Assembly: GCF_001693515.2 (NCBI RefSeq)
Contig: NZ_CP042968.1
Location: 3,844,001 to 3,908,000, forward strand
Direction: 5' to 3'
Length of the DNA stretch: 64,000 nt
Source: Bradyrhizobium paxllaeri
GTDB lineage: Bacteria > Pseudomonadota > Alphaproteobacteria > Rhizobiales > Xanthobacteraceae
Under the pieces are notes generated by a model. The model worked only from the letters and a program-made list of their open reading frames with translations. It was not told where the DNA came from and ran no database searches. The position numbers and the translations under genes are program-made. Below, in pieces: positions 16,110-24,849 of the stretch (positions are counted from its first letter, which is position 1; each line of letters opens with the position of its first letter).

Positions 16110-17099
16110 CTACTTCTTGAGCAATCCAGCTTCGCGATAGTATTTCTCTGCGCCGGGGTGATACGGCATACCCAGGCTCTCAGCCATGTCGGACGCCTTC
16201 ACGCCCTTCATGTCGCTGGTGACGTTACCGAACTCGTCCCGTCCTTCGACAATGGCCTTGGTGATCTTGTAGATCACCTCGGGAGAGGTCTTGGAGGACG
16301 CAATCAGCACGGTGGGCGACTGGAAGGTTTGAACGGCTTCGGTCACGCCCTGGTCTTTGTAGGTGCCGGCCTTGATGGTGTAGCGGACAAAGCCCGAATT
16401 GAGCTTGCGCAGTGCGGCGAATTCCTCGTCCGTGACGGGAAGCACCCGCAGCGACATCGCCGAGCCAAGGTCCAGGACGAAGGATGCCGGCACCACGGTG
16501 AACCATCCGGCTGCCATCGCCTGCCGGTTCTTCACAGCCTCTGCGTTCGACGACACCGGCCCGTAGCTCTTCGCACCCAGGTCGTTCAGCGTCATTCCGT
16601 TGACCTTGAGCAGGTACTCCCAGCCGGCTGCCAGGCTGGTGTTGCCGCGTGCCGGCAGCGCCACCGGCTGCCCCTTCAGATCCTTGACACTCTTGATGTC
16701 GCTGTTCGCGGGCACCACCAACTGCCAGACATTGGGATAGAAATTCGCCACGAAAAGTCCCTTATCGGTCGCCTTGCCGGCGAACTGACCCTCGCCCTTC
16801 TGTGCATCGGCCATGACGGTCGTCATGGACCAGCCGATATCGGCCTTGTCGTTGCGGATCTTCTCCATGTTGACGAGGGCCGCGCCCGGCTCGACCTGCA
16901 CGTTCAACTCGGGATATCGCTTGTTCACGACCTGCGACGCCGCTGCCGCCATCGGCGTCCAACTGCCTCCGGTCGGACCGGCGCTGAAGATGACATCGGT
17001 TTTCTGTTGGGCATGGGCTGCGCCTGCTGCAGCCACAGTCAGTGTGAGAATAGCAGCCAAGCGTACGACTGGCCGCAGACCACGGATGTGGACGGACAT
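16110..17099 (-). CDS. TAXI family TRAP transporter solute-binding protein
   Basis: This is the periplasmic receptor of the TRAP system, 329 residues from the ATG at 17099, which has GGGAG eight bases upstream. An in-frame GTG at 17108 lies too close to that site. A signal peptide ends near AGAAHAQ. The TAXI signature appears as IFSAGPTGGSWTPMAAAASQ, with VEPGAALVNMEKIRNDKADIGW and NFYPNVWQLVV. The permease follows after 10 bp. Together with the 30-residue peptide they form a three-gene leftward operon lying inside a ribosomal-protein cluster. Confidence 0.92.
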   Translation of the reverse strand: MSVHIRGLRPVVRLAAILTLTVAAAGAAHAQQKTDVIFSAGPTGGSWTPMAAAASQVVNKRYPELNVQVEPGAALVNMEKIRNDKADIGWSMTTVMADAQKGEGQFAGKATDKGLFVANFYPNVWQLVVPANSDIKSVKDLKGQPVALPARGNTSLAAGWEYLLKVNGMTLNDLGAKSYGPVSSNAEAVKNRQAMAAGWFTVVPASFVLDLGSAMSLRVLPVTDEEFAALRKLNSGFVRYTIKAGTYKDQGVTEAVQTFQSPTVLIASSKTSPEVIYKITKAIVEGRDEFGNVTSDMKGVKASDMAESLGMPYHPGAEKYYREAGLLKK

Positions 17100-17458
17100 C
17101 GTTTGCACTCCCTTTGGCGGTTGCGCTCGTTGGCGCCGCTTATTGGGGTTCGTGCCCGCACGTGATCGGCGACGACTTCGACACCCGTAGCATCCGGGAA
17201 TTGAGCATCCGTCCTGCTGCCGCCAGCGTATGTGCTTGCCGTAACGATTGTCAACGAGTGTCGCCGGCTACCGCAGCACAGGCATCACCCAATCGGTCAT
17301 GGCGATTGCAGCTAACCATCATTGGCAGAGGTCGGGCCGCGACAGGATGCCAACAGGCGGCACCGGATGCGTCGAAAGGCGGGGGAGACTTGCGGGTCCA
17401 GCGAGCGGTCAGAGATCGCTTCGGCCAACCATCCGGAACGCCCGGAAATGAAGAATAG
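17100..17458. other. intergenic region upstream of TRAP operon
   Basis: About 360 bp between the TRAP receptor start and the rpsR terminator contain no gene I can support. A leftward candidate promoter is at 17226-17254. Confidence 0.5.
17226..17254 (-). promoter_or_regulatory. candidate promoter for TRAP operon
   Basis: On the minus strand TTGACA (17254-17249) is followed after 16-17 bases by CATACG/ATACGC. It lies about 130 bp upstream of the receptor start. The -35 hexamer is perfect and the -10 is weak. Confidence 0.3.
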
Positions 17459-17486
17459 CGACCGGCGGCGCGGACGCCGCCGGTCG
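17459..17486 (-). terminator. terminator downstream of rpsR
   Basis: A 12-bp perfect stem (CGACCGGCGGCG / CGCCGCCGGTCG) with a 4-base loop starts 8 bp after the rpsR stop codon. It would end the rpsF-rpsR transcript before the TRAP genes, so DUF2232-rplI are transcriptionally cut off from rpsR. Confidence 0.65.
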
Positions 17487-17494
17487 AATATGTC

Positions 17495-17734
17495 TTAGCG
17501 GATGACGTACGGCAAGAGACCGAGGAAACGCGAGCGCTTGATGGCGCGCGCGAGTTCACGCTGCTTCTTGGCGGAGACGGCGGTGATGCGGCTCGGCACG
17601 ATCTTGCCGCGCTCGGAGACGTAACGCATCAACAGCTTGGAATCCTTGTAGTCGATCTTCGGCGCGTTCGGACCCGTGAACGGGCAGGTCTTGCGGCGAC
17701 GGAAAAACGGACGGCGTGCACCAGCTTCAGCCAT
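17495..17734 (-). CDS. rpsR: 30S ribosomal protein S18
   Basis: S18 (79 residues) pairs with S6 on the 30S platform. Signatures are [35 protein letters not shown] and [18 protein letters not shown]. It follows rpsF by 5 bp and is followed at once by a strong hairpin instead of the usual DUF2232-rplI pair. Confidence 0.96.
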   Translation of the reverse strand: MAEAGARRPFFRRRKTCPFTGPNAPKIDYKDSKLLMRYVSERGKIVPSRITAVSAKKQRELARAIKRSRFLGLLPYVIR

Positions 17735-17739
17735 GATTC

Positions 17740-18216
17740 TTACTCCTCTCCCGTCGCTTCAACAGCGTCTTCGCGCGGACGGCGCGGACCACGGTCGCCG
17801 CGGAATCCACCGCCTTCACGATCGCCACGGAAGCCACCGCCTTCGCGGTCGCCGCGGAAGCCGCCGCCGCGATCATCGCGCTCGCGATCACGATCGGCCT
17901 TGCGCATCATCGCTGACGGACCTTCCTCGTGCTCTTCGACGCGGACGGTGAGGTAGCGGATGACGTCTTCGGAGATCCGCTCCTGGCGCTCGATCTCGGT
18001 GACCGCAGCGGAGGGCGCATCGATGTTCATCAGCACGAAGTGTGCCTTGCGGTTCTTGTTCATGCGGTAGGTGAGGGAGCGCACGCCCCAGTTCTCGGTC
18101 TTGGTGACCTTGCCGCCGAGCCCTTCGACGATGCCCGTCATCTGGGTGGTCAGCTCTTCGACCTGCTGGGTGCTCGCATCCTGACGCGCGAGAAAAACAT
18201 GCTCATAAAGAGGCAT
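17740..18216 (-). CDS. rpsF: 30S ribosomal protein S6
   Basis: S6 (158 residues) starts at the ATG at 18216 ([13 protein letters not shown]) behind GGA. The alpha-beta core covers residues 1-97, with [20 protein letters not shown] and [11 protein letters not shown] charged tail follows and contains three copies of a nine-residue GGGFRGDRE repeat (117-143). Gly/Arg/Asp-rich S6 tails are common in Rhizobiales. rpsR follows 5 bp later. Confidence 0.95.
   Translation of the reverse strand: MPLYEHVFLARQDASTQQVEELTTQMTGIVEGLGGKVTKTENWGVRSLTYRMNKNRKAHFVLMNIDAPSAAVTEIERQERISEDVIRYLTVRVEEHEEGPSAMMRKADRDRERDDRGGGFRGDREGGGFRGDREGGGFRGDRGPRRPREDAVEATGEE
17788..17868 (-). repeat. 3 x 27-bp tandem repeat inside rpsF
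   Basis: Three in-frame 27-bp units encode [18 protein letters not shown] and GGGFRGDRG in the S6 C-terminal tail. Copy number of such a short array may vary between strains without breaking the frame. Confidence 0.8.
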
Positions 18217-18551
18217 GGGTGTCCTTTCCTGGTGTTGGCGCGGTTCCCAGCGGCAAGCCCTTCGAGACCTTCGGAAAGGACTCGGGATAAGCTCAGAAGG
18301 CGGAAGCACGGGACGACGGGCCGACTGGCCCTACCACATCAATCCGAACGATGAATTGCTGAGACCGTCCGTTCAGCTCCCGGCCGGGATCCACGGATGG
18401 CGCGGGTTATAAGGATTTTGCGCGGGCTGGCAAGGCTTCTTGCGTTGAAAGGGGACCTTGAGAAGGGCTCGCCCTGCATCCTGGCCGGATTCCTAGCCGG
18501 TCCATTGACATCTTTGTTTGTATATCATACAAGTAACGAACTGGAGGTAAA
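18217..18551. other. 335-bp divergent intergenic region, rpsF / tetR
   Basis: It carries the leftward ribosomal promoter and the rightward tetR promoter. The only clear signal is the TTGACA and inverted repeat at 18505-18533. No gene is visible. Confidence 0.5.
18505..18533 (+). promoter_or_regulatory. promoter and probable operator of TetR-desaturase operon
   Basis: TTGACA (18505-18510) is followed after 17 bases by TACAAG. An inverted repeat TTGTAT-ATC-ATACAA (18518-18532) covers the spacer and -10. It ends 19 bp before the regulator's start codon, as expected for TetR autorepression. Confidence 0.55.
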
Positions 18552-19277
18552 ATGGCCCCCAAATCCGCCTCTACGCCTGCCGAAGCGCCGACCGATGATC
18601 CCCGGCACGCCGCCCGCGCGACGCGGAGTGCGGGCCGCCAGATGCGTTCGCGCCTCCTTGATGCCGCCAGCCGGCTGTTCAGGGAGCGGGGACTTGCCGG
18701 CACCTCGATCTCGGACATTGCGGCGGCAGCCGACGCCTTTCCGAGCCAGATCACCTATTACTTCCGCACCAAGGAGGCCCTGTTCGTCGAGGCCGCCTGC
18801 CGCGAGATGCTCTATGTGGCGCGCGCGGCCGAAGAGGCGGCGCTGCAGGCCCACACGCCGCGGGATTATACGCGCGTGCTGGTCGAGACCGTCACGGCAA
18901 CGGACTCGGTGGCTTTCTTTACCGAAGCGCTGACGCTCACCCGCCGTCGCCAGGATCTTGCTCCGCTGGTCGAGCGCACTATCGAGCGGCTGCACGGCGA
19001 AGGCATGCGCGCCTATGCCAGCCAGATCGAGCGACACGGCTGGAAGAGCCTGCGCGACCCCGACGCCAGTTCGCGGCGGTTCTGGGCGCTCGCGGTCGGC
19101 GTCATGGTCGAGGGCTATGCCATGGGCCGTTCGGCCGAAGATCTCTGCGAAGAGATGCTGCGCGTATTGGGCGACCAGGCGGCGACAAGGTCGGTCGCCG
19201 ACGCGGCCCGACTGCATCTCGTCAACGGCCGCGAAGTTTCCGATTCAGAATCACCCGACGGGGAGAAATCGCCATGA
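18552..19277 (+). CDS. TetR/AcrR family transcriptional regulator
   Basis: This 241-residue regulator has a disordered N-terminus of about 30 residues before the HTH (RLLDAASRLFRERGLAGTSI, then SQITYYFRTKEALFVEA, about residues 35-80). The start follows GGAGG. The last codons overlap the desaturase start (ATGA), so the pair is translationally coupled. The local palindrome suggests autorepression. The ligand is probably a fatty acid or acyl-CoA, inferred from the partner gene. Confidence 0.9.
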   Translation: MAPKSASTPAEAPTDDPRHAARATRSAGRQMRSRLLDAASRLFRERGLAGTSISDIAAAADAFPSQITYYFRTKEALFVEAACREMLYVARAAEEAALQAHTPRDYTRVLVETVTATDSVAFFTEALTLTRRRQDLAPLVERTIERLHGEGMRAYASQIERHGWKSLRDPDASSRRFWALAVGVMVEGYAMGRSAEDLCEEMLRVLGDQAATRSVADAARLHLVNGREVSDSESPDGEKSP

Positions 19278-20302
19278 CCGCGCTCCGCATGCGTGCCCGC
19301 GACTTTCTGAGCGAGGATCAATTGATCGCCGTCCGCGAGCGCGTGACGTGGAAAGGCGTCGCCCTGATCGTCCATGCCTGGGCGCTGATTTTGGGCTCGA
19401 TCGCGCTGGTTGCGTGGTGGCCCAACCCGCTGACCTTTCTGCTGGCAATCGGCATCATCGGTTCGCGCCAGCTCGGGCTCGCGATCCTGATGCATGACGG
19501 CGCGCATGGTTGCCTGTCGGCGGACGAGAAGGTCAATCTGACGCTCAGCCAGTGGTTCTGCGCCTATCCGGTCTTTGCCGAGACCCGTGCCTATCGCCGC
19601 TATCACCTGCAGCATCATGCCCGCACGCAGCAGGAAGACGACCCCGATCTGATCTTGTCGGCGCCGTTTCCGATCACGTCGACGAGCTATCGGCGCAAGT
19701 TCTTCCGCGATATCACCGGCCAGACCGGCTACCAGCAGCGCAAGGCGCAGTTCTTGAACGCGCTGGGACCGAAGGAATGGCCGCTGTCACAGCGCGCCGC
19801 GCATTTCTGGCAAAAGCTTGGCCCGCAATGTGCGGTCAATGCCGTGATGTTTGCAGGCCTTGCCGCCGCCGGCGTGTGGTGGGCCTATCCGCTGTTGTGG
19901 CTATTGCCGCTGCTCACCTGGCAGATGGTGATCACGCGCATCCGCAATATTGCGGAGCATGCCGTCGTTCCCGACTCAAACGATCCCTTGCGCAATACCC
20001 GCACCACGCACGCCAACTTCCTCGAGCGGCTGTTCATCGCGCCTTACTACGTGAACTACCACCTCGAGCATCATCTGCTATTCTACGTGCCCTGCTACAA
20101 CCTGCCGAGGGTCCACCGCATTCTCAGTGACAGCCGGTATGCGGAGCGGATGGAGGTGCAACCGAGCTACACCGCCGTGCTGCGGCTCGCGACCGCCAAG
20201 CCCAACCATGAGGACCGTCCCGGGAAACTGGCAAGCATCGCGCGCCGGGCGCGGGCCGGGGCGGCGGAGGTTGGAGGCGACCAGGCCACCGGCGGGTTCT
20301 AG
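19274..20302 (+). CDS. membrane fatty acid desaturase
   Basis: This 342-residue diiron membrane desaturase would introduce double bonds into acyl lipids or related substrates. The His boxes are HDGAH (74-78), HLQHH (111-115) and HLEHH (263-267), with an additional NIAEH (225-229). Hydrophobic spans lie at about 28-75 and 185-220. It starts in a 4-bp overlap with the TetR gene. Substrate and regiochemistry cannot be read from sequence, and carotenoid- or alkane-type members of this superfamily remain possible. Confidence 0.9.
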   Translation: MTALRMRARDFLSEDQLIAVRERVTWKGVALIVHAWALILGSIALVAWWPNPLTFLLAIGIIGSRQLGLAILMHDGAHGCLSADEKVNLTLSQWFCAYPVFAETRAYRRYHLQHHARTQQEDDPDLILSAPFPITSTSYRRKFFRDITGQTGYQQRKAQFLNALGPKEWPLSQRAAHFWQKLGPQCAVNAVMFAGLAAAGVWWAYPLLWLLPLLTWQMVITRIRNIAEHAVVPDSNDPLRNTRTTHANFLERLFIAPYYVNYHLEHHLLFYVPCYNLPRVHRILSDSRYAERMEVQPSYTAVLRLATAKPNHEDRPGKLASIARRARAGAAEVGGDQATGGF

Positions 20303-20367
20303 ATGACACCTTGCTTATCCATGGGTGATGGCCTTGAGTGCCGTCGGCCGTGGAGGGACCTGCGCCA

Positions 20368-20994
20368 ATGATCGATCTGACCACCTTGGTTGCCTATGTG
20401 GCGGTTGTGCTCGGCTTTGTTTTCATTCCGGGTCCTGCAACGCTCCTCACTGTTGCACGGGCAACGAGTTCGGGCACAAGGGCAGGAATAGCGACCGGCT
20501 TCGGGATCGCGGCCGGCGACATGATTCATACCTTTACGGCGATCATCGGTATCTCGGCGATTATCGCCACGTCGGCAGTGCTGTTCAGCATCATCAAATA
20601 TATTGGCGCAGCGTATCTCGTTTACCTCGGCATTCGGGCAATTCTTGAGAGAGCGCCGGCAAATCCAACGGCAGGCGCACTTCCAATCTCGGCCAGCAAG
20701 GCGTTCAGGCAGGCTATTTTGGCCGAGGTGCTGAACCCAAAAACCGCGCTCTTCTTCCTTGCGTTCCTCCCCCAATTCGTGGTGCCCGAAAACGGATCGG
20801 TTGCGCTCCAACTGACGATCCTCGGGATCCTCTTCGTCCTGTTGGGGCTCGTCAGCACCGTGGTCTTTGCTGTGTGTGCGGGACGGCTGGGCAACTTTCT
20901 CCGTCGAAACCCCACCGTGCTGAAATGGCAGGGCAAGGTCGTTGGCGGCATCTATTGCGCTTTGGGTGCCCGGTTGGCGCTGCAGGAACGCTGA
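20368..20994 (+). CDS. LysE family translocator
   Basis: This 208-residue inner-membrane exporter of the LysE/RhtB amino-acid efflux family starts at the ATG at 20368. It has about six hydrophobic helices. The family signature FIPGPATLLTVARATSSGTR lies at about residues 18-37, and AEVLNPKTALFFLAFLPQFV in the middle. Its likely role is export of amino acids or homoserine lactone-like solutes. It stands alone between the desaturase operon and fabD. Confidence 0.9.
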   Translation: MIDLTTLVAYVAVVLGFVFIPGPATLLTVARATSSGTRAGIATGFGIAAGDMIHTFTAIIGISAIIATSAVLFSIIKYIGAAYLVYLGIRAILERAPANPTAGALPISASKAFRQAILAEVLNPKTALFFLAFLPQFVVPENGSVALQLTILGILFVLLGLVSTVVFAVCAGRLGNFLRRNPTVLKWQGKVVGGIYCALGARLALQER

Positions 20995-21049
20995 GCCTGC
21001 CGACCCAATTCCCGGCCTTGCAGAGAATGCGTCATTCCCGCAGCGCGGC

Positions 21050-21077
21050 TTGACATCCCGGCCTCGGTCAGTGTCTT
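21050..21077 (+). promoter_or_regulatory. candidate fabD promoter
   Basis: TTGACA (21050-21055) is followed after 16 bases by TGTCTT, about 30 bp before the fabD start. The -35 is perfect and the -10 poor. Confidence 0.3.
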
Positions 21078-21105
21078 ACGGCCCCATTCTAATGAGGGAG
21101 CGCCG

Positions 21106-22059
21106 ATGACGGCTGCATTTACGTTTCCGGGGCAGGGTTCCCAGGCGGTCGGCATGGGCAAGGCCCTGGCAGAGGCCTTTCCGGCCGCGCGGGCGGTGTT
21201 CGATGAGGTTGATTCGGCGCTCGGCGAGAAGCTGACCGCCATCATCTGGGACGGCCCGGCCGAGACCCTTCAACTGACCGAAAATGCCCAGCCGGCACTG
21301 ATGGCGGTATCGATCGCCACGCTGCGGGTGTTGGAGACCGAGGCGGGCTTTTCCGTCGGGCGGGATGCGGCCTTTGTCGCCGGCCATTCGCTCGGCGAAT
21401 ATTCCGCGCTGGCCGCAGCCGGTAGCCTCAGCGTCAGCGATACCGCGCGTCTGTTGCGCACCCGCGGTCTTGCGATGCAAAAGGCAGTGCCGGTCGGCGC
21501 CGGCGCGATGGCGGCACTGCTCGGATTGGATTACGAAGCCGCGATGGCCGTCGCTGGCGAAGCCGCGCGAGGACAGGTCTGCCAGGCGGCCAATGATAAT
21601 GGTGGCGGGCAGGTGGTGGTGTCCGGCGACAAGGCGGCCGTCGACCGCGCCGTGGAGATCGCCAAGACCAAGGGCGCCAAGCGCGCGATGTTGCTGCCGG
21701 TATCCGCGCCTTTCCATTGCAAGTTGATGCAACCCGCCGCCGACGCGATGGCGCAGGCGCTGGCCGGTGTGACGATCAAGGCGCCGGCCTCGCCGCTGGT
21801 GTCGAACGTGCTGGCTGCGCCGATTACCGATCCCGACGAAATTCGCCGCCGCCTGATCGAGCAGGTTACCGGCACCGTGCGCTGGCGTGAGTCGGTGGCC
21901 TACATGGCAGCGCATGGCGTCACGCGGTTCTTCGAAATCGGCGCCGGCAAGGTGCTGAGCGGACTGGTGAAGCGTATCGCCGATGGCGCCGTCGGCGTGT
22001 CGGTCGGGGGACCCAACGACATTGCCGCCGCCAAGGATGCATTGGCGGCCTCGGCCTAG
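21106..22059 (+). CDS. fabD: ACP S-malonyltransferase
   Basis: FabD transfers malonyl from CoA to acyl carrier protein to feed fatty-acid elongation. The 317-residue protein has FPGQGSQ (7-13), the nucleophile elbow GHSLGEYS with Ser95, and the catalytic His in SAPFHCKLM. The start follows GGAG. It opens the fabD-fabG-acpP-fabF run; fabG begins 18 bp later. Confidence 0.96.
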   Translation: MTAAFTFPGQGSQAVGMGKALAEAFPAARAVFDEVDSALGEKLTAIIWDGPAETLQLTENAQPALMAVSIATLRVLETEAGFSVGRDAAFVAGHSLGEYSALAAAGSLSVSDTARLLRTRGLAMQKAVPVGAGAMAALLGLDYEAAMAVAGEAARGQVCQAANDNGGGQVVVSGDKAAVDRAVEIAKTKGAKRAMLLPVSAPFHCKLMQPAADAMAQALAGVTIKAPASPLVSNVLAAPITDPDEIRRRLIEQVTGTVRWRESVAYMAAHGVTRFFEIGAGKVLSGLVKRIADGAVGVSVGGPNDIAAAKDALAASA

Positions 22060-22077
22060 AGCTCCCGGAAGGAGAGA

Positions 22078-22818
22078 TTGATGTTCGATTTGACTGGTAG
22101 GACAGCGCTGGTGACCGGCGCAACCGGCGGCATTGGCGGGGCGATCGCGCAGGCGTTGCACGCGCAGGGGGCGACGGTCGCAATTTCCGGCACGCGCCGC
22201 GAAGTGCTGGAGTCGTTTGCCGGCAAGCTTGGCGATCGCGTTCACGTGCTGCCCTGCAATCTCTCCGACAGTGCGCAAGTCGAGGGGCTGGTGCCGGCGG
22301 CTGAAGCCGCGATGGGGCAGGTCGATATTCTGATCGCCAATGCGGGCATCACACGCGACAATCTTTTTGTGCAGTTGCGTGACGAGGATTGGGATGACGT
22401 CATCCAGGTCAATCTGACTGCGACTTTCCGTCTCGCCCGCGCCGCAACCAAGCTGATGATGCGCAAGCGCTTCGGCCGGATCATTGCGATCACGTCGATC
22501 GTCGGGGTGACCGGCAATCCCGGCCAGGCCAACTACACCGCGTCGAAGGCGGGAATCATCGGCCTGATCAAGACGCTGGGCGCGGAATACGCCAAGCGCA
22601 ACGTGACCGCCAATTGCATCGCGCCGGGCTTCATCAAGACGCCGATGACGGATGCGCTCAACGACAAGCAGCGCGAGACCATTCTGGCAAAGGTTCCTGC
22701 GGCGCGGCTGGGGACGCCCGAGGACATCGCCGCAGCGGCCGTCTATCTCGCCTCGAACGAGGCGGGCTACGTCACCGGCCAGACGATTCACGTCAACGGC
22801 GGAATGGCCATGATTTGA
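22078..22818 (+). CDS. fabG: 3-oxoacyl-ACP reductase
   Basis: FabG is the NADPH-dependent ketoreductase of fatty-acid synthesis (246 residues, SDR fold). The cofactor loop TGATGGIGG is at 12-20, NAGI at 87-90, and the catalytic Ser139, Tyr152 and Lys156 lie in ITSIVG and NYTASKAG. The AGGAGAG ribosome binding site is 18 bp after fabD. Confidence 0.96.
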   Translation: MMFDLTGRTALVTGATGGIGGAIAQALHAQGATVAISGTRREVLESFAGKLGDRVHVLPCNLSDSAQVEGLVPAAEAAMGQVDILIANAGITRDNLFVQLRDEDWDDVIQVNLTATFRLARAATKLMMRKRFGRIIAITSIVGVTGNPGQANYTASKAGIIGLIKTLGAEYAKRNVTANCIAPGFIKTPMTDALNDKQRETILAKVPAARLGTPEDIAAAAVYLASNEAGYVTGQTIHVNGGMAMI

Positions 22819-23120
22819 GCGAGTTATCGCCCCGATCGATACGGCCAAAGGCCGTTTCGCCGGGGTGGTGGAGGTTGTAGTCAGGGCTTGGGAAGTATGG
22901 TAACCGAACCCTCGACGGATGGGCAAACAAGGCCATTGCAGGAATTTGAAACCCTGTATATTGGCGTGGCGACGCCTGCCGTTCGCCGGGGCTTTGTCGG
23001 CTACCAACGTGCCGAATCAAGACTATGCGATAGCGAAGGAAGTTTAACGACCACGATAGCTCGTAGCGTTTCTGAAGCGTCTTGGGGTCGGGTCCATTGG
23101 AACAAGCACGAGGTTGAACG
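22819..23120. other. 302-bp region between fabG and acpP
   Basis: There is no gene here. It begins with a short GC hairpin at 22841-22855 and must carry the acpP promoter, which I could not pinpoint. Confidence 0.45.
22841..22855 (+). terminator. weak hairpin after fabG
   Basis: ACGGCC-AAA-GGCCGT followed by TTCG lies 22 bp beyond the fabG stop. The stem is only 6 bp, so it may attenuate rather than terminate before acpP. Confidence 0.35.
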
Positions 23121-23360
23121 ATGAGTGAGATTGGCGAGCGGGTTAAGAAGATTGTGGTCGAACACCTCGGTGTTGAACCCGATAAGGTTGTCGACAACGC
23201 AAGTTTCATCGATGACCTCGGCGCCGACAGTCTCGACACCGTCGAGCTTGTGATGGCATTTGAAGAAGAGTTCGGTTGCGAGATTCCCGACGACGCCGCC
23301 GAGACGATTTTGACCGTTGGCGACGCGACGAAGTTTCTCGAGAAGAACGCGAAAAGCTGA
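23121..23360 (+). CDS. acpP: acyl carrier protein
   Basis: The 79-residue ACP carries growing acyl chains on a phosphopantetheine arm. The attachment serine is S37 in [10 protein letters not shown]. The protein is acidic with the usual four-helix pattern ([18 protein letters not shown]). It is followed 97 bp later by fabF. Confidence 0.97.
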   Translation: MSEIGERVKKIVVEHLGVEPDKVVDNASFIDDLGADSLDTVELVMAFEEEFGCEIPDDAAETILTVGDATKFLEKNAKS

Positions 23361-23457
23361 CGTCCCGGGCGGGCAGAGACAGAGCCGGACGGGCCGTTGT
23401 TGAACGGTCCCCCGGTTTCTTGTTTTGGGCCGCCAGTATCGGGCTGGAGTTTGTGAC

Positions 23458-24723
23458 ATGAGGCGTGTTGTTGTCACGGGGCTGGGCATGGTTACGCCGC
23501 TCGGCTGCGGCGTTGACACAACGTGGGCGCGCATCCTCAACGGCCAGAGCGGCGCCAAGAAAATCGACACGTTCGAGGTCGCCGATCTCGCCAGCCAGAT
23601 AGCTTGCGTGATTCCGCGCGGCGACGGCTCGGACGGCACGTACAATCCCGACCAGTGGATGGAGCCGAAGGAGCAGCGCAAGGTCGACGACTTCATCATC
23701 TTTGCGATGGCCGCGGCACGCCAGGCGCTCGACGACGCCAACTGGCATCCTTCGACCGAAGAAGACAAATGCGCGACCGGTACCCTGATCGGCTCCGGGA
23801 TCGGCGGCCTGTCCGGCATCGCCGAAACGTCGCTGCTGCTGAAAGAGCGTGGTCCGCGCCGGGTATCGCCGTTCTTTATTCCGGGGCGTTTGATCAATCT
23901 CGCTTCCGGCTACGTCTCGATCGAGCACGGCCTCAAGGGTCCCAACCATTCTGTCGTGACCGCCTGTTCGACCGGCGCGCATGCGATCGGCGACGGTGCC
24001 CGCCTCATTGCGCTCGGCGATGCCGATGTGATGGTCGCGGGCGGAACGGAATCGCCGATCTGCCGGCTGGCAATGGCGGGCTTTTGCGCCGCACGCGCGC
24101 TCTCGACCGGCTACAACGAGGCGCCGCAAAAGGCTTCGCGTCCCTACGACAAGGATCGCGACGGCTTCGTGATGGGCGAGGGCGCCGGCGTCGTCGTGCT
24201 CGAAGAATATGAGCACGCGAAAAAGCGCGGCGCGCGAATCTATTGCGAAGTGGTGGGCTACGGCCTGTCGGGCGACGCCTATCACATCACCTCGCCGTCG
24301 CCGGATGGCGATGGCGGCTTCCGCAGCATGAGCGCGGCGATCAAGCGCGCCGGCATCGCGGTCTCCGATATCGACTATATCAACGCCCATGGCACTTCGA
24401 CGCAGATCGGCGACGAGATCGAACTCGGCGCGGTCGAGCGGCTGCTCGGCAACGCCGCCTCCAAGGTGTCGATGTCGTCGACGAAATCATCGACCGGACA
24501 CCTGCTCGGTGCTGCCGGTGCGATCGAGGCTATTTTCAGTATTCTTGCGATTCGCGATAACATTGCCCCGCCCACTATCAATTTGGAAAATCCGTCGGTG
24601 GAAACGGCGATCGATCTGGTGCCGCAGACAGCGCGCAAGCGCGAGATTAACGTCGCGCTGTCGAATTCCTTTGGTTTCGGGGGTACCAATGCCTCCGTGA
24701 TCGTTCGGCGTGTGGCTGACTAG
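23458..24723 (+). CDS. fabF: beta-ketoacyl-ACP synthase II
   Basis: FabF condenses malonyl-ACP with acyl-ACP (421 residues from the ATG at 23458). The nucleophile is Cys170 in VTACSTGAHAIG. The two His are in NAHGTSTQIGD and SSTGHLLGAAGA, and the C-terminal NSFGFGGTNAS loop is intact. An in-frame start at 23425 would add 11 residues without a good ribosome binding site. Confidence 0.96.
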   Translation: MRRVVVTGLGMVTPLGCGVDTTWARILNGQSGAKKIDTFEVADLASQIACVIPRGDGSDGTYNPDQWMEPKEQRKVDDFIIFAMAAARQALDDANWHPSTEEDKCATGTLIGSGIGGLSGIAETSLLLKERGPRRVSPFFIPGRLINLASGYVSIEHGLKGPNHSVVTACSTGAHAIGDGARLIALGDADVMVAGGTESPICRLAMAGFCAARALSTGYNEAPQKASRPYDKDRDGFVMGEGAGVVVLEEYEHAKKRGARIYCEVVGYGLSGDAYHITSPSPDGDGGFRSMSAAIKRAGIAVSDIDYINAHGTSTQIGDEIELGAVERLLGNAASKVSMSSTKSSTGHLLGAAGAIEAIFSILAIRDNIAPPTINLENPSVETAIDLVPQTARKREINVALSNSFGFGGTNASVIVRRVAD

Positions 24724-24849
24724 CAAGTGTTTCGAACTACTCCACCGTTTTGCCGTATTCGGCGATGACTTCTACATGTGGGCGTATGCTATCGTCCGGG
24801 CAGAGGATTGCCCGGCTGCGATTGAACCGACGGGATTCAGGTTGCATCG

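Noticed and set aside
21076..23007. 643-codon leftward frame antisense to fabD and fabG
   Set aside because: It mirrors two unmistakable genes; its composition is a codon-shadow of GC-rich coding DNA.
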